Origin: Gracilaria caudata
Taxonomy: Eukaryota; Rhodophyta; Florideophyceae; Gracilariales; Gracilariaceae
Direction of reading: 5' to 3'
DNA: 12,661 bases
NCBI GenBank assembly: GCA_030374735.1
Contig: JASCIV010000766.1
Location: 1 to 12,661, forward strand
Shown here one piece after another: positions 1 to 7,922 of the stretch. Made by a program: the position numbers and the translations under genes. Below the pieces are notes generated by a model. The model searched no databases. It was not told where the DNA came from and saw only the letters and a program-made list of their open reading frames with translations. Positions within the stretch are counted from its first letter, which is position 1. The number at the start of each line of letters is the position of its first letter.

Positions 1-111
1 ACCGATTGAGCTATGGCCGCTCCAGTGCACCTGACCCCATGCCGGCACTGCAGAGATCTTATCGTGTGACTGTCATCTGCAGCTGACAGCACCACAGCCA
101 TATTTAGAAAA

Positions 112-483
112 ATGAAGCGCAGTCTACCGGGTATGGGGCAGACGGTGGCACTTAAAGTAGTTGAGGCATTGATGAATACTTTGAAGCGACATGGACAATC
201 ATCTACAACTGCAATACACGCGTTGGAAGCTCTGTATCACCTAAAAGGTTACAGTAAACACATAGTTTCCTTTGATTCGTGGGAGCATATTCTGATCGGA
301 ACAGCAAAAGGACATAACCGTAATCCAGACGCTCAAATATTAGTCTTCGCTGTGACAGGAAGGATGGCGAACGCAGGGGAAGAGCTCACACGGGAGCGTT
401 TAGTACGTGCGGATGCTGTGAAGACAGCTTTAACGGCGATGCAGCAGAACTTTGATCAGCTCATCTCTGACAAACTTCAATAG
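112..483 (+). pseudogene. Truncated armadillo-like gene copy, chimeric 3' end
   Basis: Positions 121-445 align without gaps to 5804-6128 of the intact armadillo-like gene at 4682-6298. By hand I count about 29 mismatches in 325 bases, roughly 91% identity. The piece corresponds to residues 375-482 of the 538-residue parent and lacks everything before and after. A stretch of about 64 bases (near 268-331, encoding DSWEHILIGTAKGHNRNPD) is identical in both copies. Sixteen of about 108 aligned residues differ, so many of the base changes alter the protein, which fits relaxed constraint. The reading frame stays open to a stop at 481-483. Its last residues, after AMQ, are not armadillo sequence: they are an antisense read of a different fragment that starts at about 445. 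No promoter or N-terminal part is visible. I read it as a dead partial duplicate; a short expressed protein cannot be excluded. Confidence 0.75.
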
Positions 484-545
484 TTCGTTGGATCCATCTG
501 TCATTCCTCGGGCTACATAGCTGGTATTTGGCTGTGTCGTCTTCG
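445..545 (-). pseudogene. Fragment of the gene whose longer copy lies near 7052-7152
   Basis: This segment aligns with 7052-7152 in the same window orientation, with about 12 mismatches over the first 90 bases. The minus-strand translations are related: QPNTSYVARGMTDGSNELLK here and QPNINYVTREVTDVSNDLLK in the other copy, both continuing with RDE.IKVL. It begins exactly where similarity to the armadillo gene stops, so the two pieces are fused head to head. Upstream on the minus strand (beyond about 545) the two copies diverge. I do not recognise the family. The fragment is too short to function alone. Confidence 0.6.
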
Positions 546-1280
546 CCAAAGTGAGAAATCCTGTTCTATGCTCGATATCAATCCGATCGCTCTCGGGAGA
601 CGTTCGTTGTGAAGGTAGGTCAGACGGATGATGAGGGAGGCGCTCGTCGTCTTGCATCAGACTTTGGCGAGGGCATCCCTGATAATACAAATACATCTAC
701 TTTTTGCACATTTATCGTCACGTTAGCAGCCGAGACGAACGTCAGACGAGAAGGACGCCGATCGCAATCTGCCTTTCATGCACCACGAAGACTGTTGGGG
801 ATTCTTTCCAGTTTCTCTTCTCTCCGTTCCAATCTGTGTCCTTGAGGTAGTTTTTGCGGACGATCGGAGTAGAAAAACGTGAATGAGCTGGTCTAAACAT
901 ATATTGGGACGTCTCTTCGGAATGGTTGTAAGCACCATATTATAAAAGTTACTTGAAGTCCGCACTGCAGACGTCTGTTACCCCGCTTTTAAATGAAACT
1001 GGGTGTTGTACACTGGGGGTCCATACGACCTCGAGGATAGAGTTTCTCGCATTCAATGGTCTTGCAATATGTAGAGAGGGTGAACTTTATTTTGTACACA
1101 CTTTCCTGGGCCGGCAAAGCTCAGAGACCCAACGCAAATACGAACCATGAAAAAGTAGAAGCAAGTGAAGCACACCAGAACCTAAACTGAACAAGCGCCT
1201 CTTCGCCTCCATTTTCTCCCCCATCTTTTCCCTCTCAACCCGCAACACCTGCTTCGTTCAAACCGACCAGCAGGTCACGG
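546..1280. other. Spacer with no supportable gene
   Basis: Only short open frames on both strands, without recognisable motifs. No tRNA or rRNA signature and no clear repeats were seen. Confidence 0.5.
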
Positions 1281-1448
1281 GTCAATACTTGGGACATTGC
1301 TGCAACCTCGAGGACCAAGATCCCCCCGTGCACTTCGGGACTGGTAAAAGCGTTACTCACAACTCTGCACACGAATAGGCACTTACAGCATGTTGCGCGT
1401 ATCTGTAAACGGTATCGACGGCATGGAACTTGCTGGGACTCCTCGTGA
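1281..1448 (+). pseudogene. Weak armadillo-repeat-like relic
   Basis: One plus-strand frame reads NTWDIAATSRTKIPP, then SGLVKALLTTLHTNRHLQH, ending at a TGA at 1446-1448. The order (W.IA followed by K.....G.VKALLTTL.TNR) resembles one armadillo repeat unit, in which a helix ending NLA or NIA is followed by a G-x-V-E-A-L-L helix. The frame has no start codon of its own and no continuation. This is pattern recognition over about 40 residues, so it is a tentative call. The similarity to the armadillo gene at 4682-6298 is in style only, not an alignment. Confidence 0.25.
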
Positions 1449-1487
1449 AGAGGAAGAGATCGCTCTGTGCTATATGGTTTCCTTCAC

Positions 1488-1509
1488 AGCAGACCATAAA
1501 TGGTCTGCT
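1488..1509. repeat. Perfect 22-bp palindrome (10-bp arms, AA centre)
   Basis: AGCAGACCAT, then AA, then ATGGTCTGCT: the arms are exact reverse complements. It could be a dimeric protein-binding site or a chance palindrome. It lies in no supportable gene. Confidence 0.8.
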
Positions 1510-1541
1510 ATGGTCTCATTTCTACAGCAATGTACATACAA

Positions 1542-1576
1542 CATGTGGTGTTGTTGTGTACATGTGGACATGTGGA
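1542..1576. repeat. Cluster of CATGTGG motifs, including a tandem 8-mer
   Basis: CATGTGGA occurs twice in tandem at 1561-1576, and CATGTGG occurs once more at 1542-1548. Each contains CATGTG, an E-box-like core. No gene start lies nearby, so a regulatory role is not supported. Confidence 0.45.
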
Positions 1577-1599
1577 CAGCTGCGCACCTGAACCAGTTG

Positions 1600-2333
1600 A
1601 ACACAAGTGGACATCCGGAATAGTGGCCAATGTGCTCAGAACTGGAAAGCAAAACGACCGACAAGCCTCGTCCGCCATCTTCACAAATCGACTCGTGGAT
1701 TGGAGTCGTCGACAACATCTGGCTCACCCGCTTTGACTTGTGAAAAGCTCCGGGAAGCTTTAGATCACGTTTGTCTTCATTCATTCGCGACTTGGCCGTT
1801 GCGATATGGAGTTCGGGTACATCTCCCGACATAGGCCAAATGGCACTTTCATATGTTGAGGAGCTTTAGTACAGGTTCGAAGAGACGTCAACCATTTTTG
1901 CGATATAGAAAAGCATAGGATTGGAGAAGAACAAAACGTTTATTCATAGTTCCGGACACATATGGCACGGCGTAGAGATACTCAGCAACCGTGGATCATC
2001 ATTTCGGAACGGCAAAATCTTCGATGCCTACCAACTTGAGGAATCTTGCGAATGAATGGAACATGTACCAAACTCTCCATCAAGTCTTCGTGCATAGAAA
2101 GTCAAAGTTGTCCCCTACCACAGTTGGGTTGCCATTTGCCGTTGAGTACCGGAACCGATCCGATGGAACCGGATGAGTTTTGCTTCACTACATAACGACA
2201 CATTCCACTTAGGTAGCGCACCCTGTGACATCTTTTGGCTAAAGTCCGAAAGGGGAAGCGGCTTTATGGTATTTGGAAACCTTGGCCCTAGCAGTAACTA
2301 CCGCATGCAATCTCGAGAATCATTATTTGATCT

Positions 2334-2334
<1 letters not shown>
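1600..2334. other. Spacer with no supportable gene
   Basis: Several short open frames exist on both strands, the longest being about 120 codons on the minus strand (1470-1832). None has recognisable domains or a partner elsewhere in the window. Confidence 0.45.

Positions 2335-2358
<24 letters not shown>
2335..2358. repeat. (CT)12 microsatellite
   Basis: Twelve uninterrupted CT units, flanked by imperfect pyrimidine sequence on both sides (about 2331-2366). A simple repeat, expected to vary in length between isolates. Confidence 0.9.
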
Positions 2359-2365
<7 letters not shown>

Positions 2366-2366
2366 T

Positions 2367-2689
2367 ATTAATCGGCAGGGATTTTGTAGGTCTCTACGTT
2401 TAAAAAGTGGAAGAAACTATTACCTACACATCTCACCCCATAACAAGTAGTCAGAATTTCCAACAACACGGACCCAATCCCATCCAATCGGCAATACGTC
2501 GAACCTCGCCGGTTTCAAAAGTGCTGAGCATAACAAAAACAAAGCACACCCTGACCCACACCAGCAGAGACTGCTCCCAGGTCAGAGAACGTCAGGGACC
2601 TTCGGTTATCTACCTTTTTGCTTCACAACAGACAAAGGATTCCGAACAATTTGGATGAGCTTCCCAAGAATGGTTGCAAAAATGTCCTC
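2367..2689. other. Spacer with no supportable gene
   Basis: No motif recognised. Decayed zinc-finger sequence on the minus strand may extend a little below 2700 (a YQCEVYNG-like remnant lies at about 2700-2725). Confidence 0.4.
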
Positions 2690-3360
2690 CTACCTGTTGA
2701 ATTAGCCATTGTATACTTCACATTGATATCGACCCGATATCCTCGAGCGTTTAGCGATAGCGATGCCTTTACTGCAATGGCATCCTCCGCAAATCACACT
2801 TGACAATAGTATCCTATCTGTGGTATAGTGCACGTTGGCCAGATATCCACCAAAGTTCTGCTTTTGGTCAAACCGGTGAGAGCTCAAAAGAACTTGTGTA
2901 ACATGTTCCACTCTTCTTACACAGTCCATGATTTTAGCTCCATCGATTTGGTCCTTGAAGATCGTTCTGATCTGATATTCATCGTAGTTACTCGAACCGT
3001 ATATGCGATGGGTAGATTCCTTTTTGGCAAGTACCGTCGAATACATCTTCCCGGAAACAAATTTTCACACACTTCGCTCTTATGCAGACCAAATTAATGT
3101 GAAACATGCACATATGTGTATCTATGTGATGCTTCTGATAAACTGAATAAAACACACTTGATACACATATTGATATCTTTCCAGTTTTCAAGGAGGCCAG
3201 GAAAGTTGATTGAGAAAGACATATAGTTTCGGAGATCGACGATGTTCGAAACCACTTGTATGACATAAGGACAGCACGGAAAGTGTGTGTGATACTTCTG
3301 GCTGCAACGCAGTGAGGCGGAAATCGCGCTTGAGCACTTGAAAGGCCCGTCCATATTGGG
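2690..3360 (-). pseudogene. Decayed C2H2 zinc-finger gene, copy 1
   Basis: Read on the minus strand, pieces of at least four C2H2 fingers appear in different frames. The first begins FKCSSAIS near 3342 and continues SQKYHTHF. The second is represented by a QKHHIDTHMC helix (about 3125-3150). The third has a KCVKICF knuckle followed, after a frameshift, by LAKKESTHRIYG (about 2995-3085). The fourth reads SSHRFDQKQNFGGYLANVH (about 2825-2885), close to CSHPFDQKQNLDRHLVKVH in the intact gene at 11894-12592. Most zinc ligands are lost and several frame changes are needed, so this is a pseudogene. Its sequence runs past the IYG position where the intact gene stops, so the ancestor had at least one more finger. 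The parallel copy is at 9880-10390. Confidence 0.7.
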
Positions 3361-3739
3361 TTCTCATTCGTTCTCCTCCGACTCGAGTCCAATATATCCA
3401 TTTTCACTCGTTCTTCCACTGCTTGATGCCAACTCACAATTCTCGCTCGTTTGCTACATATTTACAATTCGGAACACCTTCGCCACCCTCGTCGCCGAGA
3501 ACGAGATTCATATTGAAAAGGATCCGTCTTCGATTCGAGTTTAGAATGGTAGTGTGGTTCTCAGGAGGGAACTGTGACGGCTTCAACCTTGATCAGGTCG
3601 GTTTCATCAGTAGAATTAAGGTAAAAAGGCCCTCTCCGCATATCATTTAGCGCAAGACATAAAGCCCAATACTCATGACATGTCCAACTGCGCCGCAATC
3701 GCCACAGGTTGCGCTTCCATAAACGAAAGTCAGCCTCAC

Positions 3740-3910
3740 AAACGGGACGTGGACACCAACGAGAGAAAAGGACAATGCAATCATTGTTTTGGATTTCATT
3801 GACTTGTCCATACCACCACACTCTATGGCTGCGAGTCGTGTGGCGCAAGACATACAGCCGATTCTTCCCGACCCGTAGATATCTTCGATGGGCATGGAGC
3901 AATTTGCACC
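3740..3910 (-). pseudogene. Broken CX2CX13CX3C (YGSGRFC-type) Cys motif, copy 1
   Basis: The minus strand encodes ANCSMPIEDIYGSGR followed by IGCMSCATRLAAIE (about 3825-3905). Aligned to the intact motifs in the gene at 7923-9329, spaced CX2CX13CX3C, this copy keeps Cys2 and Cys4. Cys1 and Cys3 are replaced by glycine. The duplicate at 10790-10950 keeps a different set. A short basic tail (GGMDKSMKSK) follows, as it does in the duplicate. The frame is open for about 120 codons (3647-4015), but the missing ligands and lack of a clear gene structure suggest decay. It lies upstream of the broken zinc-finger gene on the same strand. Whether both once formed one gene is unknown. Confidence 0.6.
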
Positions 3911-4201
3911 GAGCAGAATATGTAGATGGCGTCTTGGAAGGTATGACTGAAGACGATAAACAAGCTGAAACAACAAGAATAGAGGGCTGCTCTCTCTCGC
4001 ATCATATATCATCAAACCGGATGAGGGAGCAGTTCACAGAACAGCTCAGCTTGGTGTAAGGTAAGCTGTAAGGCATGGGATACATCACAATACACGCCTT
4101 ACCCGTTCACAATTGTCACAGCTGTAACAGTTGGTACAAAGCGTGCCTGACAGTTTCCCCTCGCGTGGGTGGCGCGTGTGTGTCCGCGTGTGTGCGCACA
4201 G

Positions 4202-4235
4202 TATAAATAGCACACAGTAAGACGCGATGACGTGG
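4202..4235. promoter_or_regulatory. TATA-like box and conserved ACGT element
   Basis: TATAAATA at 4202-4209 is followed by GATGACGTGG at 4226-4235, whose TGACGTGG core resembles bZIP C/G-box sites. The 10-mer and its next bases (CACAGC) are preserved in the duplicate at 11232, although the surrounding sequence has decayed. It may belong to the lost minus-strand gene or serve the armadillo-like gene about 450 bases downstream. Confidence 0.35.
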
Positions 4236-4530
4236 CACAGCTTTGTGGTGAAGAGAAAACAGATCGTGTTCAAAGGGGTAAACAGGTGAAAGGCATTAAC
4301 AATGCAAGTCGACGGGATCCCCTCTACGTGCGGTGTAACTCACCCGCTCCGACGTGTGAAAAGTATTCGGGAGCTGTTATACAGTGATATTCATTCAACG
4401 GAAGTCTTCCGAAACGATTGAGGCGCATTAAATCTCGAGACAAGGAGGCCGCTGCCGAAGTATCCAGACAAAGTTACAAATATGTATTCAGAAAAATAAA
4501 GAACTGCTTATCATAGAACGTCATGGACCT

Positions 4531-4540
4531 CCACGTCATC
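4531..4540 (-). promoter_or_regulatory. Inverted GATGACGTGG element upstream of the armadillo-like gene
   Basis: CCACGTCATC is the exact reverse complement of the 10-mer at 4226 and 11232. It lies about 140 bases before the ATG at 4682, a plausible promoter-proximal position. Function is inferred. Confidence 0.35.
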
Positions 4541-4681
4541 AGAGAGAACGGCGGGTAACACTACAAAGGTAGTCTCGACTTAAGTCAGATGCTACCCGCA
4601 AGTCTCACTCATATCAAAGCCTTTGAAGTGGCGTGAAGCCTTGACCGTTCGCATACCCGATCTTATCAGCCTTTGCTCACA

Positions 4682-6298
4682 ATGAGGCTTCTTAAACTTT
4701 TCACGTTTAGGAAACGCAATCGGAAGTTCCAAGTGAATGGGCACAATAGGCAACTCGAAGACGAGCCTCCTTTCTTTCAAGAGAGCTCGCCAGACCGCTT
4801 GCCAGATCGTTTGGAAGATCTCTCGCTAGATCGCTTTCCAGATAGGCCTTGTGGACGGGAAGGGCGTCCCAAAACCTTTTGGTCGTCTTCCGCACCCCTT
4901 AGCTTTCATTCCACGGGAAGTCTTTTTGCTGAAGCCCGTGATGCCAAGCCCACTCGGTCATCATCTCGGTTATCTTCGCATGGAGCCTTCCAAGCGTCAA
5001 GCAACCCTTCAAGAAATGTTTCACGAAAATATGAGAAACGATCTCTCACTTCTCTCGAAGAATTCAACCAAGGCGAAAGCATATCCCCGGCACCAGAACT
5101 GCAAAATGCACCATCTGCGCGCGATGATGAGGAAATAAGTCGTCATGGATCACGGAAAAGGGTTCGATACCGAGCCCTGGCCATCACTTTAGAGCTGGAG
5201 AGATGTAAGATGACATCGGATGCTTCTTCTGCTCTAGAGGCTTTGATGGAGTTTGCGTTTGGTAAAGTTGGAGTGCAGGAAGGATTAGAACGCCAGAAAG
5301 CACTTGATAATTTTGGTGCCTTCCAAAAGGTGCTCGATATTCAGAACTCCGTTCCGGACGACCTCGAAGTACAGAAAATTTCATGTGCAATTTTTGCGTC
5401 TTTACGAGTAGAGGAAAGCATGGGCGGTCTGAACCTCGATGTAATGCAAACAGTTGGAACAATCGTGAACTGCCTCCAAGAACATGGCTGGCTTCCCTAT
5501 ATATCCCAGAAAGGCATCCGTGCCCTATATTCATTCTCAAAACTTGTTGATGTGCGCACGACAATTATTCTAAGAAGCAACGCCGTCGGCGTAGCTGTTG
5601 TGTGTATGAATATTCATTCAACAGAAGAAAAAGTTCAGAAAGAAGGCGCCAAGTTTTTCTATGTTTTATCACGCCATATCGAAACTAAGGCGGAAATCAC
5701 TAGAAATGGGGGCCTGTATCGTGTGCTTAGGGCAGGCAATCAGTTTCCGGCCAACCGAGCCCTTAATACGTATCTATCTGCCATGATTGCAAACATATCC
5801 CATAGTCTACCGGATATGGGGCACTCGTTGGCACTAGAAGTAATTGAAGCATTGATGACTACTTTGAAGCGCCATGGACAAGCATCTACCACTGCGATAC
5901 ACGCGTTGGAAGCTCTGTATCATCTAAAACGTTACAGTGAACACATAGCTTCCTTTGATTCGTGGGAGCATATTCTGATCGGAACAGCAAAAGGACATAA
6001 CCGTAATCCAGACGTCCAAGCATTAGTCTTTGTTGTGACAGGAAGGGTGGCGAACGCTGGGGAAGAGCTCACACGCGAGCGTTTAGTACGTGCAGGTGCT
6101 GTGAAGACAGCTTTAACGGCGATGCAACACTTTTCATACAAAACGACAGTTTTGCTCAATGGTGTTAAACTCGTGAAAGTGTTGCTGGATGGAAGTGAAC
6201 AAGCGATGGCTGAGATTGAGGAATTTGGGGGCATGGAAAGATTGTTGGACGTGTTGCATTCCTCAGCCACATCGACTTTATTAGATTCCATGGTCTAA
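4682..6298 (+). CDS. Armadillo-like helical-repeat protein
   Basis: A single open frame encodes 538 residues from the first in-frame ATG at 4682; the frame is open slightly upstream but has no earlier ATG. Residues 1-180 look disordered and basic: an N-terminal KLFTFRKRNRKF patch, a degenerate PDRLPDRLEDLSLDRFPDRP repeat (residues 37-55), a Ser-rich stretch, and RKRVRYR near 158-164. From about residue 185 to 530 it is helical with armadillo-like spacing, including VQKISCAIFASL, VQKEGAKFFYVLSRHIETKAEI, TTAIHALEALYHL, and VQALVFVVTGRVANAGEE followed by an AGAVKTALTAM helix. Such folds usually act as protein-binding scaffolds in cytoplasm or nucleus; no partner can be read from the sequence. 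No signal peptide or membrane segment is visible. Residues 375-482 are duplicated as a broken copy at 121-445. No intron is needed. The exact family is unknown. Confidence 0.8.
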   Translation: MRLLKLFTFRKRNRKFQVNGHNRQLEDEPPFFQESSPDRLPDRLEDLSLDRFPDRPCGREGRPKTFWSSSAPLSFHSTGSLFAEARDAKPTRSSSRLSSHGAFQASSNPSRNVSRKYEKRSLTSLEEFNQGESISPAPELQNAPSARDDEEISRHGSRKRVRYRALAITLELERCKMTSDASSALEALMEFAFGKVGVQEGLERQKALDNFGAFQKVLDIQNSVPDDLEVQKISCAIFASLRVEESMGGLNLDVMQTVGTIVNCLQEHGWLPYISQKGIRALYSFSKLVDVRTTIILRSNAVGVAVVCMNIHSTEEKVQKEGAKFFYVLSRHIETKAEITRNGGLYRVLRAGNQFPANRALNTYLSAMIANISHSLPDMGHSLALEVIEALMTTLKRHGQASTTAIHALEALYHLKRYSEHIASFDSWEHILIGTAKGHNRNPDVQALVFVVTGRVANAGEELTRERLVRAGAVKTALTAMQHFSYKTTVLLNGVKLVKVLLDGSEQAMAEIEEFGGMERLLDVLHSSATSTLLDSMV

Positions 6299-6499
6299 AG
6301 CTTAAATCCTATTTGGGGAACACATGGACAATGCCTTTGTAATTGTTTAGCGACCAATTCATATTAACTTTATAAAGTGTCTGAACGACACAACAACAAC
6401 TAGCTTAAATATCTACCAAGTAAAAACCCTCGCACCAACCAGTGCGCGGTGAAGCAAAGTTGTCCCACCCTGTTTCTTCTCCGAAGACTTGCGCATGAT
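6299..6499. other. 3' flank of the armadillo-like gene
   Basis: AT-richer sequence directly after the stop codon, with no gene seen. No unambiguous polyadenylation signal was identified. Confidence 0.4.
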
Positions 6500-7180
6500 C
6501 GGAGAGAATTCTGGCGAAAGGTGGCAAAGCTGAACTTTTCGCAACCACTTATTATTGTATATCACTATGATATGGAAATGGCATAGAAGTTTGCGTGTCT
6601 GTCGTTGAGAGGCCTGTTGAGATCGGGTCTCCTTCGTATTCAAGATGGAGCCAAGTCTCACTCATGCCGCGGACTCCACCTGAAAAGCACCAGCAGTGTA
6701 TGTAATTCCTTGTTAATCGAATCCAGCGGTGAAACCAAGCATTCGAAAGGCTCCTGAAATGAGGTTGAGATTCTCCACAAAAGCAAGTGCAAGTCATTGA
6801 TGTCTGATATCCTCATGGAGATAGTGAAAGTAACAGTAATATTGAACCCCAAGCAGAGCTTCAACACAATCTTCGCGTACGTTTTCCTGTTGTGATTTGG
6901 TCTCCAATTCGATTCGCCCAAAACCAGGGACCCGATCTTACGTTCTGAGAGCCCAGTCCGCTAAACGCTGATTATTCCTTTCGATTTCTCTTATGTTACT
7001 CAGAACACCATTACTCTCATCTGGATGTCCAATGAAAGTAACGATTGGGAACAGAACTTTGATCACCTCATCTCTGATAAGCTTCAATAAGTCGTTGGAT
7101 ACATCTGTCACTTCTCGGGTTACATAGTTAATATTTGGCTGCATCGCCACTTGCTCGTACTCGCCACAATATGATAGATA
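6500..7180 (-). pseudogene. Unidentified minus-strand gene, small spliced or decayed
   Basis: A coding-like minus-strand frame runs from about 7180 to a TAA at 6938. It contains QPNINYVTREVTDVSNDLLK, then RDEVIKVLFPIVTFIGHPDE and SNIREIERNNQRLADWALR, and a truncated relative lies at 445-545. Just before the stop, GTAAGA begins at 6941 and CACAACAG ends at 6887. Removing this 55-bp GT-AG interval joins the frame in phase to another open frame ending with TGA at 6658, giving a 143-residue model from the ATG at 7144. However, an alternative frame after 6886 also looks coding (ENVREDCVEALLGVQYYC) but is interrupted by stops, which favours decay. The family is not recognised. I lean to a pseudogene, with a small intact gene as the alternative. 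Confidence 0.35.
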
Positions 7181-7739
7181 CGAGGAGACAATGGTCTGGA
7201 AAGGACTGCTTCATAGCAACGGCGTTGCAGCGGAATGGGCTATTGCCGTCGATATATAGAGCTACGTTTGATAGCAGGTGTTTGCTCTGCCTCGCAGAGA
7301 GGCACTGGTCTAGACGGGTTCGAGCTGGGACTGACTCAGTATCGCTGGCCGCGCATGGCGCGAATACTCCAGTACAAGGGTACTGCCAAGTGGTAGTACA
7401 TGAGTGGATGTGGGCAATCTAACTTTTTTCTAAGCACCATGGCCAAAAATTTTAGCAAAGATCGCGTGCGAAAGCCATATATTTGGAATTTTAGCTGATA
7501 CTGTAGGTTGACAGTGCAGAGCTCCACGTGTATGACATTTCGCCACGTTGCCACTGTTATGGGCCTTTTTCTCACCATCGTCAATTTCTGGCACATGCCG
7601 CGAAGGGATACAGACCAGTTTGTTTTTCACTCACGTGCTCTCCTTGGCATGGGAGATGCAGGAAATAAGCTTTCTTATTACATCGTGTCACGTTCTGCTG
7701 ACTCAAAAGTTTATGATTTTTAATTAACATATGCGCCAT
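7181..7739. other. Spacer with no supportable gene
   Basis: Short open frames on both strands without recognisable domains. Base composition rises sharply in GC after about 7740, where the next gene's 5' region begins. Confidence 0.4.
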
Positions 7740-7922
7740 TTCCCGCTCTTCCCAGGAGCGTCGCTGCCATCGCCATGCGCCGCCTGTCTATTAGCGTGAA
7801 ACACACAGCGCGCCGGCGTCCATCGCGTCGCTTCGCCCGCGTCGACGCAGTCACCCGGTTTCGCCGTGCCCATCTTTCCCGCCATCCCGTGGCCCCTTTC
7901 ACAGTCGCATCTTGTGCTTGCT

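Larger units (their letters stand above)
2690..4400. repeat. Ancient segmental duplication, copy 1
   Basis: This block is colinear with about 9880-11475 in the same orientation. Shared landmarks in order are: decayed C2H2 fingers on the minus strand (2820-3360 and 9890-10390); a CTCGAGTCCAA segment (near 3392 and 10416); a TTCATATTGA segment (near 3508 and 10582); a pairing of ATCAGTAGAAT (near 3608 and 10682); the broken CX2CX13CX3C motif (3820-3910 and 10855-10950); GGTGTAAGG (near 4053 and 11073); GATGACGTGGCACAGC (4226 and 11232); and GCAAGTCGA (near 4306 and 11356). Similarity is patchy with many indels, so the duplication is old. The edges are approximate. Confidence 0.7.

Noticed and set aside
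65..95. CTGTCA...TGACAG inverted repeat near the left end
   Set aside because: Arms of only six bases around a PstI-like centre; expected by chance.
1470..1832. 120-codon minus-strand open frame
   Set aside because: It spans the palindrome and CATGTGG repeats, shows no motif, and has no second copy in the window.
3709..4059. 116-codon plus-strand open frame
   Set aside because: It is antisense to the broken Cys motif, whose minus-strand reading is supported by its duplicate and by the intact gene.
4085..4273. Cys-rich minus-strand frame (CTNCYSCDNCERVRR) resembling a small zinc finger
   Set aside because: Copy 2 has NCYTRYNCERVRR at the same place, so two of the cysteines are not shared, and the frame is short. 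It is more likely a conserved 5' flank than a protein domain.
4592..6661. Shared AAGTCTCACTCAT 13-mer near 4600 and 6652
   Set aside because: Similarity does not extend on either side, so it is probably chance.
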